64,000 bases of DNA from Mycobacterium ahvazicum (lineage in GTDB: Bacteria; Actinomycetota; Actinomycetes; Mycobacteriales; Mycobacteriaceae): NCBI RefSeq assembly GCF_900176255.2, contig NZ_FXEG02000002.1:868001-932000 (forward strand), given 5' to 3'. Shown here one piece after another: positions 16,440-26,598 of the stretch (positions are counted from its first letter, which is position 1; the number at the start of each line of letters is the position of its first letter). The translations under genes were made by a program, and so were the position numbers. The notes under the pieces were generated by a model. That model had not been told where the DNA came from. It ran no database searches and saw only the letters and a program-made list of their open reading frames with translations.

Positions 16440-19421
16440 GTGGGGATGCGGCCCACCGCAAGGATGCCGAAGCTGACTCGGCGCAGCCGGATTCTGATTT
16501 TGGTCGCGCTCGGGGTGATCGCGCTGCTGCTCGCCGGCCCGCGCCTCGTCGACGCCTACGTCGACTGGTTGTGGTTCGGTGAGCTCGGCTATCGCTCGGT
16601 GTTCACCACCGTGCTGATGACCCGCATCGTGGTGTTCCTGGTCGCGGGCCTGCTGGTCGGCGGGATCGTGTTCGCCGGGCTCGCGCTGGCCTACCGCACC
16701 CGTCCGGTCTTCGTCCCGAGCAACGACAACGACCCGGTGGCGCGCTATCGCACCGTCGTCATGTCCCGGTTGCGGCTGGTGGCCATCGGCATCCCCGCGG
16801 CAATCGGGCTGCTGGCCGGCATCGTCGCGCAAAGCTACTGGGTGCGGATCCAGCTGTTCTTGCACGGCCAAAGCTTCGGGATCAGGGATCCGCAGTTCGG
16901 CAAGGATCTCGGCTTCTACGCGTTCGAGTTGCCGTTCTACCGGCTGGTTCTCAGCTACCTGTTCGTGTCGGTATTCCTGGCCTTCGTGGCGAATCTGCTG
17001 GCGCACTACATCTTCGGCGGCATTCGGCTCTCCGGCCGCACCGGTGCACTGAGTCGTTCGGCCCGGGTGCAGCTGGTCAGTCTGATCGGCACGCTGGTCC
17101 TGCTTAAAGCCATTGCCTACTGGCTGGATCGTTACGAGCTGTTGTCGCACACGCGCGGCGGCAAGCCGTTCACCGGTGCCGGCTATACCGACATCAACGC
17201 GGTGCTGCCGGCCAAGCTGATCCTGATGGCGATCGCGCTGATCTGTGCGGCCGCAGTCTTTTCCGCGATCGTGCTGAAGGACTTGCGGATCCCGGCGATC
17301 GGCTTGGTCCTGCTGCTGCTGTCGTCGTTGATCGTGGGCGCCGGCTGGCCGTTGGTCGTCGAGCAGATCAGCGTGAGACCCAATGCCGCGCAAAAGGAAA
17401 GCGAATACATCGGCCGCAGCATCACCGCGACACGGCAAGCGTACGGCCTGACGTCCGACCAGGTGACCTATCGCAATTACAGCGGCGACAGCCAGGCCAC
17501 CGCCCAGCAGGTGGCGGCCGACCGGGCGACGACCTCGAATATCCGGTTGCTTGACCCGACGATCATCAGCCCGGCGTTCACCCAGTTCCAGCAGGGCAAG
17601 AACTTCTACTTCTTCCCCGACCAGCTGTCGATCGACCGCTACCTGGACCGCAACGGCGCGTTGCGTGATTACGTAGTCGCGGCCCGAGAACTCAACCCGG
17701 ACAGGCTGATCGACAATCAGCGCGACTGGATCAACCGGCACACCGTCTACACCCACGGCAACGGTTTCATCGCCTCTCCGGCCAACACAGTGCGCGGCAT
17801 CGCCAACGATCCCACCCAAAACGGTGGCTACCCAGAGTTTCTCGCCAACGTCGTCGGCGCCAACGGCAGCGTGGTGTCGGACGGGCCGGCCCCGCTCGAC
17901 CAGCCCCGCATCTACTTCGGGCCGGTCATCTCCAACACCTCGGCCGACTACGCGATCGTCGGCCGCAACGGCGCCGACCGCGAATACGACTACGAGACCA
18001 ACACCGAAACCAAGAACTACACCTACACCGGACTCGGGGGCGTCCCGATCGGTGACTGGCTATCCCGAAGCGTGTTCGCCGCCAAGTTCGCCGAGCGAAA
18101 CTTCTTGTTTTCCAGCGTGATCGGTTCCAACAGCAAGATCCTGTTCAACCGTGATCCGGCCGCGCGGGTGGAGGCGGTGGCGCCGTGGCTGACCACCGAC
18201 AGCGCGGTCTACCCGGCGATCGTCAACAAGCGTCTGGTGTGGATCATCGACGGCTACACCACGTTGGACAACTACCCGTACTCCGAACTGACGTCGTTGG
18301 AGTCCGCGACGGCCGACTCCACCGAGGTCGCGTTCAACAAGCTCGGGCCCGACAAGCAGGTCTCCTACATCCGTAACTCGGTGAAGGCCACGGTCGACGC
18401 CTACGACGGGACCGTGACGCTCTACCAGCAGGACGAGCAGGATCCGGTGCTCAAGGCCTGGATGCAGGTGTTCCCGGGCACGGTCAAACCCAAGAGCGAC
18501 ATCAGCCCCGAACTGGCCGAGCATCTGCGTTATCCCGAGGACCTGTTCAAAGTGCAGCGGATGCTGCTGGCGAAGTATCACGTCAACGACCCCGTGACGT
18601 TCTTCTCCACCTCGGATTTCTGGGACGTGCCGCTGGATCCGAATCCGACGGCCAGCAGCTATCAGCCGCCGTATTACATCGTCGCGAAAAACATTGCGAA
18701 GAACGACAATTCGTCGTCATATCAGTTGACGAGCGCGATGAACAGATTCAAGCGCGACTACCTGGCCGCTTACATCAGCGCCAGCTCCGATCCCGCGACG
18801 TACGGCAAGATCACGGTGCTGACCATCCCCGGTCAGGTCAACGGTCCGAAGCTGGCCAACAACGCAATCACCACCGACCCGGCCGTGTCTCAAGACCTGG
18901 GAGTGATCGGGCGAGACAACCAGAACCGAATACGGTGGGGCAACCTGCTGACTCTGCCGGTCGCGCAGGGTGGACTGCTGTACGTCGAACCCGTCTACGC
19001 CTCTCCGGGAGCCAGCGACGCTGCCTCGTCGTACCCGCGGTTGATCCGGGTTGCGATGATGTACAACGACAAGATCGGCTACGGGCCCACCGTCGGTGAC
19101 GCGCTCACCGGGTTGTTCGGGCCAGGCGCGGGTGCGGCCGCGACGGGGATCGTTCCCACCGATGCGGGTGCCCCGGCGACTCCGCCCGCGAGTCCACCGA
19201 CCCCGGCCCAGGCGCCCGGCCCGAACAACCCGCCCACGGCGGTGCCGCCGGCGCCGGATGGGGTGACGACGCTGTCGCCCGCGAAAGCCGCTGTCCTGCA
19301 GGAGATTCAGACCGCGATCAACGCCGCGCGCGACGCGCAGAAGAAGGGTGATTTCGCCGGATACGGAGCCGCGCTGCAGCGGCTCGACGACGCGATCACC
19401 AAGTACAACAACACGAAGTAG
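16440..19421 (+). CDS. UPF0182 large membrane protein
   Basis: A 993-residue protein starting at GTG 16440, close to the length of mycobacterial UPF0182 homologues. The first ~300 residues hold about seven membrane helices (from [16 protein letters not shown] to [16 protein letters not shown]). A large extracytoplasmic domain with tyrosine-rich segments ([17 protein letters not shown]) follows. The C-terminus has a Pro/Ala-rich linker (about 905-940) and a helical tail ([20 protein letters not shown]). Function is unknown. Juxtaposition with a membrane protease suggests a joint envelope role, but that is inference. Confidence 0.93.
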   Translation: MGMRPTARMPKLTRRSRILILVALGVIALLLAGPRLVDAYVDWLWFGELGYRSVFTTVLMTRIVVFLVAGLLVGGIVFAGLALAYRTRPVFVPSNDNDPVARYRTVVMSRLRLVAIGIPAAIGLLAGIVAQSYWVRIQLFLHGQSFGIRDPQFGKDLGFYAFELPFYRLVLSYLFVSVFLAFVANLLAHYIFGGIRLSGRTGALSRSARVQLVSLIGTLVLLKAIAYWLDRYELLSHTRGGKPFTGAGYTDINAVLPAKLILMAIALICAAAVFSAIVLKDLRIPAIGLVLLLLSSLIVGAGWPLVVEQISVRPNAAQKESEYIGRSITATRQAYGLTSDQVTYRNYSGDSQATAQQVAADRATTSNIRLLDPTIISPAFTQFQQGKNFYFFPDQLSIDRYLDRNGALRDYVVAARELNPDRLIDNQRDWINRHTVYTHGNGFIASPANTVRGIANDPTQNGGYPEFLANVVGANGSVVSDGPAPLDQPRIYFGPVISNTSADYAIVGRNGADREYDYETNTETKNYTYTGLGGVPIGDWLSRSVFAAKFAERNFLFSSVIGSNSKILFNRDPAARVEAVAPWLTTDSAVYPAIVNKRLVWIIDGYTTLDNYPYSELTSLESATADSTEVAFNKLGPDKQVSYIRNSVKATVDAYDGTVTLYQQDEQDPVLKAWMQVFPGTVKPKSDISPELAEHLRYPEDLFKVQRMLLAKYHVNDPVTFFSTSDFWDVPLDPNPTASSYQPPYYIVAKNIAKNDNSSSYQLTSAMNRFKRDYLAAYISASSDPATYGKITVLTIPGQVNGPKLANNAITTDPAVSQDLGVIGRDNQNRIRWGNLLTLPVAQGGLLYVEPVYASPGASDAASSYPRLIRVAMMYNDKIGYGPTVGDALTGLFGPGAGAAATGIVPTDAGAPATPPASPPTPAQAPGPNNPPTAVPPAPDGVTTLSPAKAAVLQEIQTAINAARDAQKKGDFAGYGAALQRLDDAITKYNNTK

Positions 19422-19427
19422 CCGCTT

Positions 19428-20393
19428 TCACGCGCAGGCGGTGCGGAACCGGTCCCGGTAGGCCTTCGGGCTGATGCCCAGGTGGTTGACGAACACGCGG
19501 CGCAGCGTTTCGATGCTGCCGAAACCCGCGAGATGCGCTGTCTCCGTGACGGTCCGGCCGGCTTCGAGCCCGGCACGCGCGAAGTCGATTCGAACCAACT
19601 CGACATAGCGCGCCGGTGTCATCCCCAGCTCCGACTGGAACAGCCGGGTCAGCTGCCGGGTGCTCAGCGACGCCTTGGCGGCGAGCTTGGACACGCTGTG
19701 GTCGAGAGCGGGATTGGCCGCGATCGCATCGGTGACCGTGCGCAGCGGCGATCCCGCCGGCGGGTCGGCCTCGACCAGCACCGAGAACTGCGATTGGCCG
19801 CCCGCGCGTTTGAGGTAGACGACCAACCACCGGGCCACGTCACGGACCAGCTCTGTCCCGTAATCCATTTCGACCAACGCCAGTGCCAGGTCGATGCCCG
19901 AGGACACGCCCGCGGAGGTGTAGACGTCGCCGTCGCGCACGAAGATCGCGTCCGGCTCGACGGTGACATCTCCGAAGGCCCGGGCCAATCGCCGGATCTC
20001 GTGCCAATGGGTGGTGGCGCGCCGGCCGTTGAGTAAGCCGGCCCGCGCGAGGACGAACGAGCCCGTGCAGATGGACGCCAGCCGCCGGGTTCGCGGCCCC
20101 ACCGATCGGACCGCCTCCACGAGCGCGGGATCGATCGCTTGCGTTGGCAGACTGTCGCTGCCGGCGACCATGACGGTATCGGCGGAATCGATGGCCGAAA
20201 GGCTGTCGGTGACGCCCAATCGTGTCCCGATCGAGCTGGTCACGTCGTTGCCGTCCACGGACGCGATCTTGAGTTGATAGTCGGCGCCGAACCGGTTGGC
20301 CTCGACGAACACTTCACCCGCCCCCGCGACGTCCAACAGCGTTACTCCGTCGAAGACGACGATTACCACCACTCGCGAACGCGCTTCGGCCAC
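19428..20393 (-). CDS. GlxA-type regulator: DJ-1/PfpI domain + AraC HTH
   Basis: A 321-residue regulator starting at GTG 20393 (VAEARSRVVVIVVFDGVTLLD). The N-terminal half is a DJ-1/PfpI class I glutamine amidotransferase-like fold with a cysteine in the nucleophile elbow region (ASICTGSFVLARAGLL). The C-terminal ~100 residues form two AraC-type helix-turn-helices (LSTRQLTRLFQSELG and TETAHLAGFGSIETLRRVF). This is the GlxA subfamily of AraC activators. It is divergent from an HD hydrolase gene with 104 bp between, so that hydrolase and perhaps the cupin are its likely targets. Thirty more upstream codons are open but look non-coding. Confidence 0.88.
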   Translation of the reverse strand: MAEARSRVVVIVVFDGVTLLDVAGAGEVFVEANRFGADYQLKIASVDGNDVTSSIGTRLGVTDSLSAIDSADTVMVAGSDSLPTQAIDPALVEAVRSVGPRTRRLASICTGSFVLARAGLLNGRRATTHWHEIRRLARAFGDVTVEPDAIFVRDGDVYTSAGVSSGIDLALALVEMDYGTELVRDVARWLVVYLKRAGGQSQFSVLVEADPPAGSPLRTVTDAIAANPALDHSVSKLAAKASLSTRQLTRLFQSELGMTPARYVELVRIDFARAGLEAGRTVTETAHLAGFGSIETLRRVFVNHLGISPKAYRDRFRTACA

Positions 20394-20497
20394 CGATCCA
20401 TTGTGTCGCTTTCTGTGGAGAAGACGGCAGGAACGACGACGGTCGGTTTGCCCGTATCCCCGCAAACTGACTGGCAACACCAACGAGGAGGCAAATC

Positions 20498-21148
20498 ATG
20501 GATATTCAGATGGTGGACACCATTGCCGACATCGCGATACCCGACACCGCATTGGTGCGGGCGATCACCGCCCACATCCGCGGGGCAGAAGACGACCTGC
20601 TCTTCGACCACTCCCGCCGGGTGTTCCTGTTCGGTGCTTTGCAGGGACGCCGTCGCGGACTGCAACCGAACCTGGAGTTGCTCTACGCCGGGGCGATGTT
20701 CCACGATCTCGGCCTCACCGAGCGTTACCGGACCTCGCAGCTGCGTTTCGAGGTCGACGGCGCCAACGCGGCACGTACCTTCCTGCTCGAGCATGATGTC
20801 GACCAAGCCGACGCCGACAAGGTGTGGCTGAGCATCGCGTTGCACACGACTCCCGGCATCCCCGAGTTCCTGGCACCCGAAGTCGCCCTGGTGACCGCGG
20901 GCGTTGAAACCGACGTACTGGGCATCGACCGCGACGAGCTTTCGCCGCAGGCCCTGGAGGCGGTCACCGCGGCGCACCCGCGCCCGAATTTCAAGCAGCG
21001 CATCCTGGCCGCGTTCAACGACGGAATGAAGCACCGCCCACACAGCACCTTCGGCACGGTCAACGACGACGTGCTCGCGCACTTCGACCCGACGTTCGTC
21101 CGCGAGAACTTCGTCGAGACCATCCTCAACAACACGTGGCCTGAATAA
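20498..21148 (+). CDS. HD-domain hydrolase, cyanamide hydratase-like
   Basis: A 216-residue HD-fold protein. His in DHSRRVFLFG, the HD pair in AGAMFHDLGLT and the later His in SIALHTTPGIP form the metal site. Length and motif layout (YRTSQLRFEVDGAN after the HD) resemble the cyanamide hydratase-like group of HD enzymes rather than (p)ppGpp hydrolases. Actual substrate is unknown. The start ATG has a strong site (gaggaggcaaatc). It is divergent from the GlxA-type regulator, which probably controls it. Confidence 0.78.
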   Translation: MDIQMVDTIADIAIPDTALVRAITAHIRGAEDDLLFDHSRRVFLFGALQGRRRGLQPNLELLYAGAMFHDLGLTERYRTSQLRFEVDGANAARTFLLEHDVDQADADKVWLSIALHTTPGIPEFLAPEVALVTAGVETDVLGIDRDELSPQALEAVTAAHPRPNFKQRILAAFNDGMKHRPHSTFGTVNDDVLAHFDPTFVRENFVETILNNTWPE

Positions 21149-21186
21149 GCGTTGCAGCGCAAGGGCTTTCCGAGGAGGGTAGGCAC

Positions 21187-21714
21187 ATGAACCAAATCGG
21201 GGTGACGGTGGTGCGGCCGGGGGAGGGCGACGTCGTGACGCTGCCGGGTTTCGGGGCGGTGTTCAAGCTGTCCGGCAAGACCAACGGGGGTGAGGTGTCC
21301 ATCGTCGAGCACCCGTTCGCCGTCGGCTTGCTCACCGCGGCGCATCGGCACACCCGTGAGGACGAGCACTCGATCGTGCTGGCGGGCGAGATCGGCTTCC
21401 GCTCCGACGACAGCGAGGTGGTGCTCGGACCCGGTGGTTACATCACCAAGCCGCGCGGGCAGATGCACGCGATGTGGAACGCCGGCAGCGAGCCGGGCCG
21501 CATCATCGAGATCATCACTCCGGGCGGGTTCGAGAATTACTTCCGCGAACTCGGCGAATTGCTCGTCGAGCACGCCGACGACCCGGCCGGCAAGCCGCTG
21601 CACGAACTGCCCGCGTTCGGCGAACTCGCCGACAAGTATGGGCTGATCTACGGCTCGCCGGCCTGGATGGACGACCTCGCGCGGCGGTACGGGCTGAACC
21701 CGCCTTCCCATTGA
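21187..21714 (+). CDS. Cupin-domain protein
   Basis: A 175-residue single-domain cupin. Motif 1 is AAHRHTREDEHSIVLAGEIGF with His-x-His and a downstream Glu, and motif 2 is PGGYITKPRGQMHAMWN with a terminal His, giving a plausible metal site. The C-terminal 50 residues are helical. Small cupins act as dioxygenases, isomerases or binding proteins; none can be chosen here. ATG 21187 follows cgaggagggtaggcac. It lies 38 nt after the HD hydrolase gene and may share its transcript. Confidence 0.8.
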   Translation: MNQIGVTVVRPGEGDVVTLPGFGAVFKLSGKTNGGEVSIVEHPFAVGLLTAAHRHTREDEHSIVLAGEIGFRSDDSEVVLGPGGYITKPRGQMHAMWNAGSEPGRIIEIITPGGFENYFRELGELLVEHADDPAGKPLHELPAFGELADKYGLIYGSPAWMDDLARRYGLNPPSH

Positions 21715-21747
21715 GGTCAGCACCGATACCCCCGCTGAGCCCGCGAT

Positions 21748-21777
21748 TTGGTCGGCTCGACACCGGTTCGGTAACCT
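21748..21777 (+). promoter_or_regulatory. Possible promoter of the initiator tRNA gene
   Basis: TTGGTC (21748-21753) and TAACCT (21772-21777) are spaced by 18 bp and end 12 bp before the tRNA. This is the only SigA-like pair seen in the short gap after the cupin gene. Neither hexamer is close to consensus. Confidence 0.35.
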
Positions 21778-21789
21778 TGCATTTACCGA

Positions 21790-21863
21790 CGCGGGGTGGA
21801 GCAGCTCGGTAGCTCGCTGGGCTCATAACCCAGAGGTCGCAGGTTCGAATCCTGTCCCCGCTA
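21790..21863 (+). tRNA. Initiator tRNA-fMet (CAT anticodon)
   Basis: A full cloverleaf of 74 nt: acceptor arm cgcgggg/ccccgct, anticodon stem-loop ctggg-ctCATaa-cccag, T-arm with ggttcgaatcc. Two initiator hallmarks are visible: the first acceptor pair is mismatched (C1 against T72), and three G-C pairs close the anticodon loop. The CCA end is not encoded. An intrinsic terminator follows 7 nt later. Confidence 0.93.
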
Positions 21864-21870
21864 CAAAGCG

Positions 21871-21903
21871 AAACGGCCCCCGGAGAGATCCGGGGGCCGT
21901 TTT
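21871..21903 (+). terminator. Intrinsic terminator of the tRNA gene
   Basis: A perfect 11-bp inverted repeat, acggcccccgg (21873-21883) and ccgggggccgt (21890-21900), with a 6-nt loop. It is preceded by aa and followed by ttt. Confidence 0.9.
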
Positions 21904-21996
21904 CATGCCCGATGGCCAGGTATTTGTCGAAGAATCCCACCTTGCCGGCGCGGTCGTCTCAGTGAGTTCTCAGCACCGGGTGCGCACAGTAGATAG

Positions 21997-24879
21997 ATGA
22001 GTGTTGGGTTCGGTGACGTTGACGTGCGCGCGGTACGCACCATCCCGCCTGGGCTGGCGCCGGCGGAGATGGCTCAGGCCGCGGTGACCGCGGCTCTGGT
22101 GGCAGCCGCGGCGATTCTCGGGACGGTCACTCCGTTCGCTGGTGCTTTGTCGGTGTTGGGCAGTGTGCCGATGGGCTTGCTGGCTTACCGCTACCGTCTC
22201 TCGGTCCTCGTCGTCTCCACCGTCGCCGGGTGCACGATCGCATTCCTGGTCGCGGGTGCCGAGGGGGTGCCGGCGGTGGCGGCCTGCGCCTACGTGGGTG
22301 GGCTGACCGGGATCGTCAAACGACGCCGCATGAGTGCGTTGACGGTGGCCGGGGTCGGTGCGGCAGCCGGCGGCGTGCTGGGAGCGGCAACCGTTGCCGC
22401 GCTGGCGGTGCTTGCGCCGCTGCGGAAACTGGCGTTCATCTCGTTGACGGCCAACGTCGATGGCACGGTAGCGGTGCTGTCCTGGATTCCCCAGCTGCGC
22501 ACTCCGGCCCACGAGCTCAAGTCCGTTTTCACGATGGCTCTGGGTAATTGGCCGCTGCTGATCGGCGCCTCGTCGGTCGTCGGGGTCTGCGTCGCCACGC
22601 TGATCGGGTGGTGGGCGTTATCGCGGGTGCTTAGTCGGCTGGCGGGCATCCCGGACGTGCACAAGCTCGACGTGACCACGCATGAGGGACCGGTCGGACC
22701 GGTGCCGGCACGGCTCGACGATGTGACGTTCCGTTATCCCCACACCGACAGCGACGCGCTGGGGCCGGTATCGCTGACCGTGGAGCCGGGTGAGCATCTT
22801 GCGATCACTGGGTCCAACGGATCGGGCAAGACGACGCTGATGTTGATGTTGGCCGGGCGTGCGCCCACCTCGGGGACGATCGAGCGCGCAGGAGCGGTCG
22901 GCTTGGGCCGCGTGGGCGGCACCGCCGTCATCATGCAGCATCCCGAAAGCCAAGTGCTGGGAACGCGTGTCGCCGACGATGTGGTGTGGGGATTGCCGCC
23001 TGGAGCGGACGCCGACGTGGCTGCGTTGCTCAGCGAGGTCGGGCTTGACGGGATGGCCGAGCGCGACACCAATGGACTGTCGGGCGGGGAATTGCAGCGG
23101 CTGGCGGTCGCCGCGGCGTTGGCGCGTAAGCCGAGGTTGTTGATCGCCGACGAGGTGACCAGCATGGTGGATCAGCGCGGGCGGAAGTCGCTGATGGCGG
23201 TGTTGTCGGGGCTGACCCGGCATCGCGGTATGTCGCTGGCTCACATCACGCACTACCGCAGCGAGGCCGACGCGGCCGATCGGGTGTTGCGGCTCAACGG
23301 CAATGCGTCCGGCGCCGCCGACAACGCTGGAATGGTCCTGGGTGCTGCCACGCCCTCGCCGAGCGCTGCGACCGGTTCGGGTGACTCGACACTCTTTGAA
23401 CTGCAGTCGGTTTGGCACGAGTACGGCAGTGGCGGCCCGTGGGCCAAGACGGCGCTGCGCAACGTCAACCTAGTCGTCGAGGAGGGCGACGGCATCCTGA
23501 TCCACGGCGACAACGGCTCGGGCAAGTCGACGCTGGCGTGGATCATGGCCGGTCTGATCGAACCGACGGCTGGCCGGTGCCTCATCGACGGGCGACCGGC
23601 CCATGAACAGGTCGGTGCGGTGGCATTGTCTTTTCAGGCGGCGCGGCTGCAGCTGATGCGCGAACGCGTCGGGCAGGAGATCGCCTCAGCGGCGTTGTTC
23701 AGCGCGCACGATCGGCAGCGCATCGAGTCGGCGCTAAAAATGGTCGGGCTGGATTCGAACTTGGCCGGTCGGCGCATCGATCAGCTCAGTGGCGGACAGA
23801 TGCGCCGAGTTGTGTTGGCCGGCTTGCTGATCCGCTCACCGCGTGCGTTGATCCTCGATGAGCCACTGGCTGGACTGGACGCGTCCAGCGCCGAGGGGCT
23901 GGTGCGGCTGTTAGCAGAGCTGCGTCGTGAGACAGGCTTGACGATCATTGTGATCTCGCACGACTTCTCGGGCCTGCAAGAGGTCTGCCCGCGCTCGGTG
24001 CATCTGGCGGGCGGCACGGTGTCGGGCAGTGCTCTTGAGGCGAGTCCCCCGGATCGGTCGGGTCGACGCGCGCGGCGATCGCCGGTCCTGTTGACCCCGG
24101 TGCCCGGTGATACCGCGGTGCACCGGATGTGGGCGGGCACGAAACTGGTTGTCGTCGCGGCGATTGCGGCCCTGCTGGCGGTCTGCCCCGGATGGGCGTC
24201 GATCGGGTTGGCGGCCGGTGTGGCCGCCGGGGCTATGCGGTGGGCGCGTATCCCGCGGGGCGCGTTGCCGACGGTTCCGCGCTGGGCCTGGGTGATGCTC
24301 CTGATGACCATCGTGGCCGCCGCGCTGGCCGGGGGGAGCCCGGTCCTCACGGTGGCTTCAGTGCGAGTACCGCTCGGTGGGCTGTTGCACTTTATGCAGT
24401 TCTTGACGATGACGGCAATCGTGCTCGGTCTCGGCGCACTGGTCTCGTGGACCACCAACGTCGCCGAGATCGCACCAGCGCTGGTCCGGCTCGGTAAACC
24501 GCTGCAGCGCATGAGGATTCCGATCCGGTCATGGTCGGTGGCGGTGGCGCTGGGTTTACGGGCGTTTCCGATGCTGGTCGACGAGTTTCGGGTGCTATAT
24601 GCGGCGCGGCGGCTGCGGCCGCGGCCGGTGGTGTCGGGAGTGTGGGCACGGGCACGGTGGTGGTTCACCGAAAGCGTGGACTTGATGGCCGCAGTGATCA
24701 CCGTGGCCTTGCGCCGCGGCGATGAGATGGGTGACGCGATCACGGCGCGCGGCGGGTTCGGGCAACTCTCTGCGGCGCGATCACGCCCCGGCCGGGTCGA
24801 CTACTGGGTCATCACCACGGTGTTTGCGCTGTGCGCCGTGACCGCGGTGCTGCAGTTCGTCTACCTGGGCATCGGCTAG
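21997..24879 (+). CDS. Single-chain ECF-type ABC transporter (membrane S-like + two ATPases + EcfT)
   Basis: A 960-residue fusion. Residues ~25-210 are a six-helix membrane region like an ECF substrate-binding component. ATPase 1 (~235-435) has Walker [10 protein letters not shown] (272-280), LSGGELQRL (361-369), Walker B LLIADE and an H-loop histidine. ATPase 2 (~465-675) has [18 protein letters not shown] (598-606) and LILDEP. Residues ~705-960 form an EcfT-like membrane component with its two Arg motifs (AARRLRPRP and ITARGGFG). Both ATPases look active. It should import a micronutrient such as a vitamin or metal; the substrate is not identifiable. From memory, M. tuberculosis has this as two genes (Rv2326c and Rv2325c), so here the T component appears fused on. 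Confidence 0.88.
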   Translation: MSVGFGDVDVRAVRTIPPGLAPAEMAQAAVTAALVAAAAILGTVTPFAGALSVLGSVPMGLLAYRYRLSVLVVSTVAGCTIAFLVAGAEGVPAVAACAYVGGLTGIVKRRRMSALTVAGVGAAAGGVLGAATVAALAVLAPLRKLAFISLTANVDGTVAVLSWIPQLRTPAHELKSVFTMALGNWPLLIGASSVVGVCVATLIGWWALSRVLSRLAGIPDVHKLDVTTHEGPVGPVPARLDDVTFRYPHTDSDALGPVSLTVEPGEHLAITGSNGSGKTTLMLMLAGRAPTSGTIERAGAVGLGRVGGTAVIMQHPESQVLGTRVADDVVWGLPPGADADVAALLSEVGLDGMAERDTNGLSGGELQRLAVAAALARKPRLLIADEVTSMVDQRGRKSLMAVLSGLTRHRGMSLAHITHYRSEADAADRVLRLNGNASGAADNAGMVLGAATPSPSAATGSGDSTLFELQSVWHEYGSGGPWAKTALRNVNLVVEEGDGILIHGDNGSGKSTLAWIMAGLIEPTAGRCLIDGRPAHEQVGAVALSFQAARLQLMRERVGQEIASAALFSAHDRQRIESALKMVGLDSNLAGRRIDQLSGGQMRRVVLAGLLIRSPRALILDEPLAGLDASSAEGLVRLLAELRRETGLTIIVISHDFSGLQEVCPRSVHLAGGTVSGSALEASPPDRSGRRARRSPVLLTPVPGDTAVHRMWAGTKLVVVAAIAALLAVCPGWASIGLAAGVAAGAMRWARIPRGALPTVPRWAWVMLLMTIVAAALAGGSPVLTVASVRVPLGGLLHFMQFLTMTAIVLGLGALVSWTTNVAEIAPALVRLGKPLQRMRIPIRSWSVAVALGLRAFPMLVDEFRVLYAARRLRPRPVVSGVWARARWWFTESVDLMAAVITVALRRGDEMGDAITARGGFGQLSAARSRPGRVDYWVITTVFALCAVTAVLQFVYLGIG

Positions 24880-24893
24880 TCAGGTTTTTAGGG

Positions 24894-24929
24894 GAGACGG
24901 CCCCCGGAGATCAATCCGGGGCCGTTCTC
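24894..24929. terminator. GC hairpin between convergent genes
   Basis: gagacggcccccgg (24894-24907) and ccggggccgttctc (24916-24929) pair with one bulge on each side. It lies between the ECF transporter stop and the convergent 79-aa gene, so it may end both transcripts. Its core is nearly the same as the tRNA terminator at 21871, but without a clear T run. Confidence 0.6.
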
Positions 24930-24945
24930 ATTGCCCGCCGGCGGG

Positions 24946-25185
24946 TCAGGAGTTCTCGAGCGGTACCAGGGTGGCCTTCTTGCCGTCCGCCCGGACGACG
25001 TGCGTCGTATGTAGTTCGACGACGTGCTCGATCGTGCTGACGTGATCGGGCAACTCGAGTTCGTGGATCTGCTGCCCATCGAGCGCGTTGAAGCCGTACA
25101 TCACCTGGCCGTCCCGCTTTTCGTCCGGGTGCGGACCGGTCGCGATGATGTGTCCGCTGTCGTCGCTCACAACGAGTCGCTTCAT
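24946..25185 (-). CDS. Small conserved-looking protein of unknown function (79 aa)
   Basis: Not recognised. A 79-residue soluble protein, MKRLVVSDDSGHIIATG..., of alternating short beta-like segments with GFNALDGQQIHELELP and a C-terminal HVVRADGKKATLVPLEN. Start ATG 25185 has gaggagccATG upstream. It follows the 94-aa gene after 9 nt and is probably co-transcribed with it. No cysteines, membrane helices or signal are present. Confidence 0.65.
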   Translation of the reverse strand: MKRLVVSDDSGHIIATGPHPDEKRDGQVMYGFNALDGQQIHELELPDHVSTIEHVVELHTTHVVRADGKKATLVPLENS

Positions 25186-25194
25186 GGCTCCTCC

Positions 25195-25479
25195 TCAGCT
25201 CAACTGACCGATTTGGACGCGGAAGGCGGCGGGCCCACCTGTGCCGTTGCCCTCCGCGTGCAGATTCACCGTGTACACAATTCCGCTGGGACCCGCGCTT
25301 GGGGACCAGTCCATCGAGTGGCTGTCGGCGACGACGCGGCTCGACTGCGTCCACACCGCCGACGGGAACGGAAACCCGATGTTGTAGGCGTCGACACCGG
25401 TCCACCACACTTGGACTGCCGCACCCGGATTCAAGGTGAAGTTCACCAAAGGGTTGTGGTCACCAATGATTTGAGACAT
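25195..25479 (-). CDS. Small beta-rich protein of unknown function (94 aa)
   Basis: Not recognised. A 94-residue protein starting MSQIIGDHNPLVNFTLNPG. The start at 25479 has a strong ribosome site (agggaggacag); 24 upstream codons are open but lack one. The composition (VQVWWTGVDAYNIGF, GIVYTVNLHAEGNGT, FRVQIGQLS) suggests an all-beta sandwich without signal peptide or metal motif. It is the first gene of a two-gene reverse unit with the 79-aa protein, divergent from the PF10118-like hydrolase gene. Confidence 0.65.
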   Translation of the reverse strand: MSQIIGDHNPLVNFTLNPGAAVQVWWTGVDAYNIGFPFPSAVWTQSSRVVADSHSMDWSPSAGPSGIVYTVNLHAEGNGTGGPAAFRVQIGQLS

Positions 25480-25587
25480 CTGTCCTCCCTGAGACCGGTT
25501 CGCTACGTCTTGGCGCCTTTCGAACGTAGGCAGCCGCCGCACGCCAAGCACGCGTAGTCGACTACTCGAATCCGCGCGGCTTGACGA

Positions 25588-25618
25588 CTAGACATACTTG
25601 ACTAAGCGTCAAGTCTAG
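25588..25618. promoter_or_regulatory. Nested inverted repeats upstream of the PF10118-like gene
   Basis: CTAGAC (25588-25593) and GTCTAG (25613-25618) flank an inner inverted repeat CTTGAC-taagc-GTCAAG (25597-25613). A further CTTGAC lies at 25580-25585 and a perfect 12-bp palindrome gtagtcgactac at 25554-25565. The half-site CTAGACATA is shared with the operator at 27268, so the TetR regulator encoded at 26586 may bind here too, though spacing between half-sites differs. Confidence 0.55.
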
Positions 25619-25671
25619 ATCTACCGTGATCCCAGACCGGAAGTTTCGCGCGAGAGGGGATCTACGCGCCC

Positions 25672-26598
25672 ATGACCGACGTGCAGTTCCGAAAGATGCG
25701 GTTCGACCTCGACGAATCGGTGCCCTTCCAGTGGAACCCCGCCAATCCCGCGTCCGGCGTGATGGCGAACATGATCTCGTTTATGGCCGTCGGATTCGAG
25801 CGCTACATCGTGCTGGCCGTGAAGGAAGCCCTGAAAGTCATGACCGATGCCGCGCTGCGCGAGGAGGCCGAGGTGTTTCTCGCCCAGGAGTGCCAGCACT
25901 CGGCAGCGCATCGTCGTCACGTCAACGGACTCATCAAGCAGTATCCGGCGCTCAGCGCGGTTCTGGACACTGTCATCAAGTCCTACGAAGACCTCTATGC
26001 GGCGCGGCCCCTCAAATTTCACCTGGCATATATCGCCAGCATCGAGGCGACCTTTCCGGCGCTGTTCAGCTTCATGATCCAGCATCGAGATCGCCTGTAC
26101 TACGGCGACTCTCGGGTCGCATCGCTGTTCATGTGGCACTACGTCGAAGAGATCGAGCACCGCAGTTCCGCGGAGATCATCTTCGACGGCGTGGTGGGCG
26201 ACAAGTGGTATCAGTTCCGGACGTTGCGCCACTCGATGCGCCACGTGGCAATGCTGTCGCGAAAGATCGCCGACGGCATCGCCGAGGCGGTACCTTCCGA
26301 GGATGCGAAAGTCGATGCGCGCTCGGCGACTTCCGCGATGTGGCGTACTGAGTTGATGAAACGACTGCCGCTGCTGAAGAATCGCCCCGACGCCCACACT
26401 CCGACGGCATTCGACGGCATTGCGACGCGGGAAGTCCTGCGACTCGTTGGTGGCCTGATGGTTTCGCAGTTGCCGACTCATCACCCGGGCAATGTCGCCG
26501 TGCCCGAGTGGTTTCACACCTGGATGCGCGACTTCGACGCCGGCCAGGACATGGCGCACTACTACGGCGTCGGCAGCACGACCGCTCAGCGGCGGTGA
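25672..26598 (+). CDS. Metal-dependent hydrolase-like protein (PF10118 type)
   Basis: A 308-residue all-helical protein resembling the predicted metal-dependent hydrolase family PF10118. Candidate metal ligands are Glu/His in FLAQECQHSAAHRRHV, the acidic and His residues of WHYVEEIEHRSSAEI, and Glu in IASIEATFPALF, a ferritin-like di-metal pattern. Chemistry is not established for the family. The TetR gene overlaps its 3' end on the other strand by 13 nt, and its upstream region carries TetR-type half-sites, so both are likely parts of one regulated locus with the epoxide hydrolase. Confidence 0.72.
   Translation: MTDVQFRKMRFDLDESVPFQWNPANPASGVMANMISFMAVGFERYIVLAVKEALKVMTDAALREEAEVFLAQECQHSAAHRRHVNGLIKQYPALSAVLDTVIKSYEDLYAARPLKFHLAYIASIEATFPALFSFMIQHRDRLYYGDSRVASLFMWHYVEEIEHRSSAEIIFDGVVGDKWYQFRTLRHSMRHVAMLSRKIADGIAEAVPSEDAKVDARSATSAMWRTELMKRLPLLKNRPDAHTPTAFDGIATREVLRLVGGLMVSQLPTHHPGNVAVPEWFHTWMRDFDAGQDMAHYYGVGSTTAQRR

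Noticed and set aside
16437..17819. 460-codon antisense frame over the UPF0182 gene
   Set aside because: It is a shadow frame with Asp/Arg/Gln-rich sequence; the sense frame carries membrane helices and family-length protein.
21905..21996. Riboswitch upstream of the ECF transporter
   Set aside because: The 92-nt gap shows no recognisable riboswitch core or terminator/antiterminator pair.
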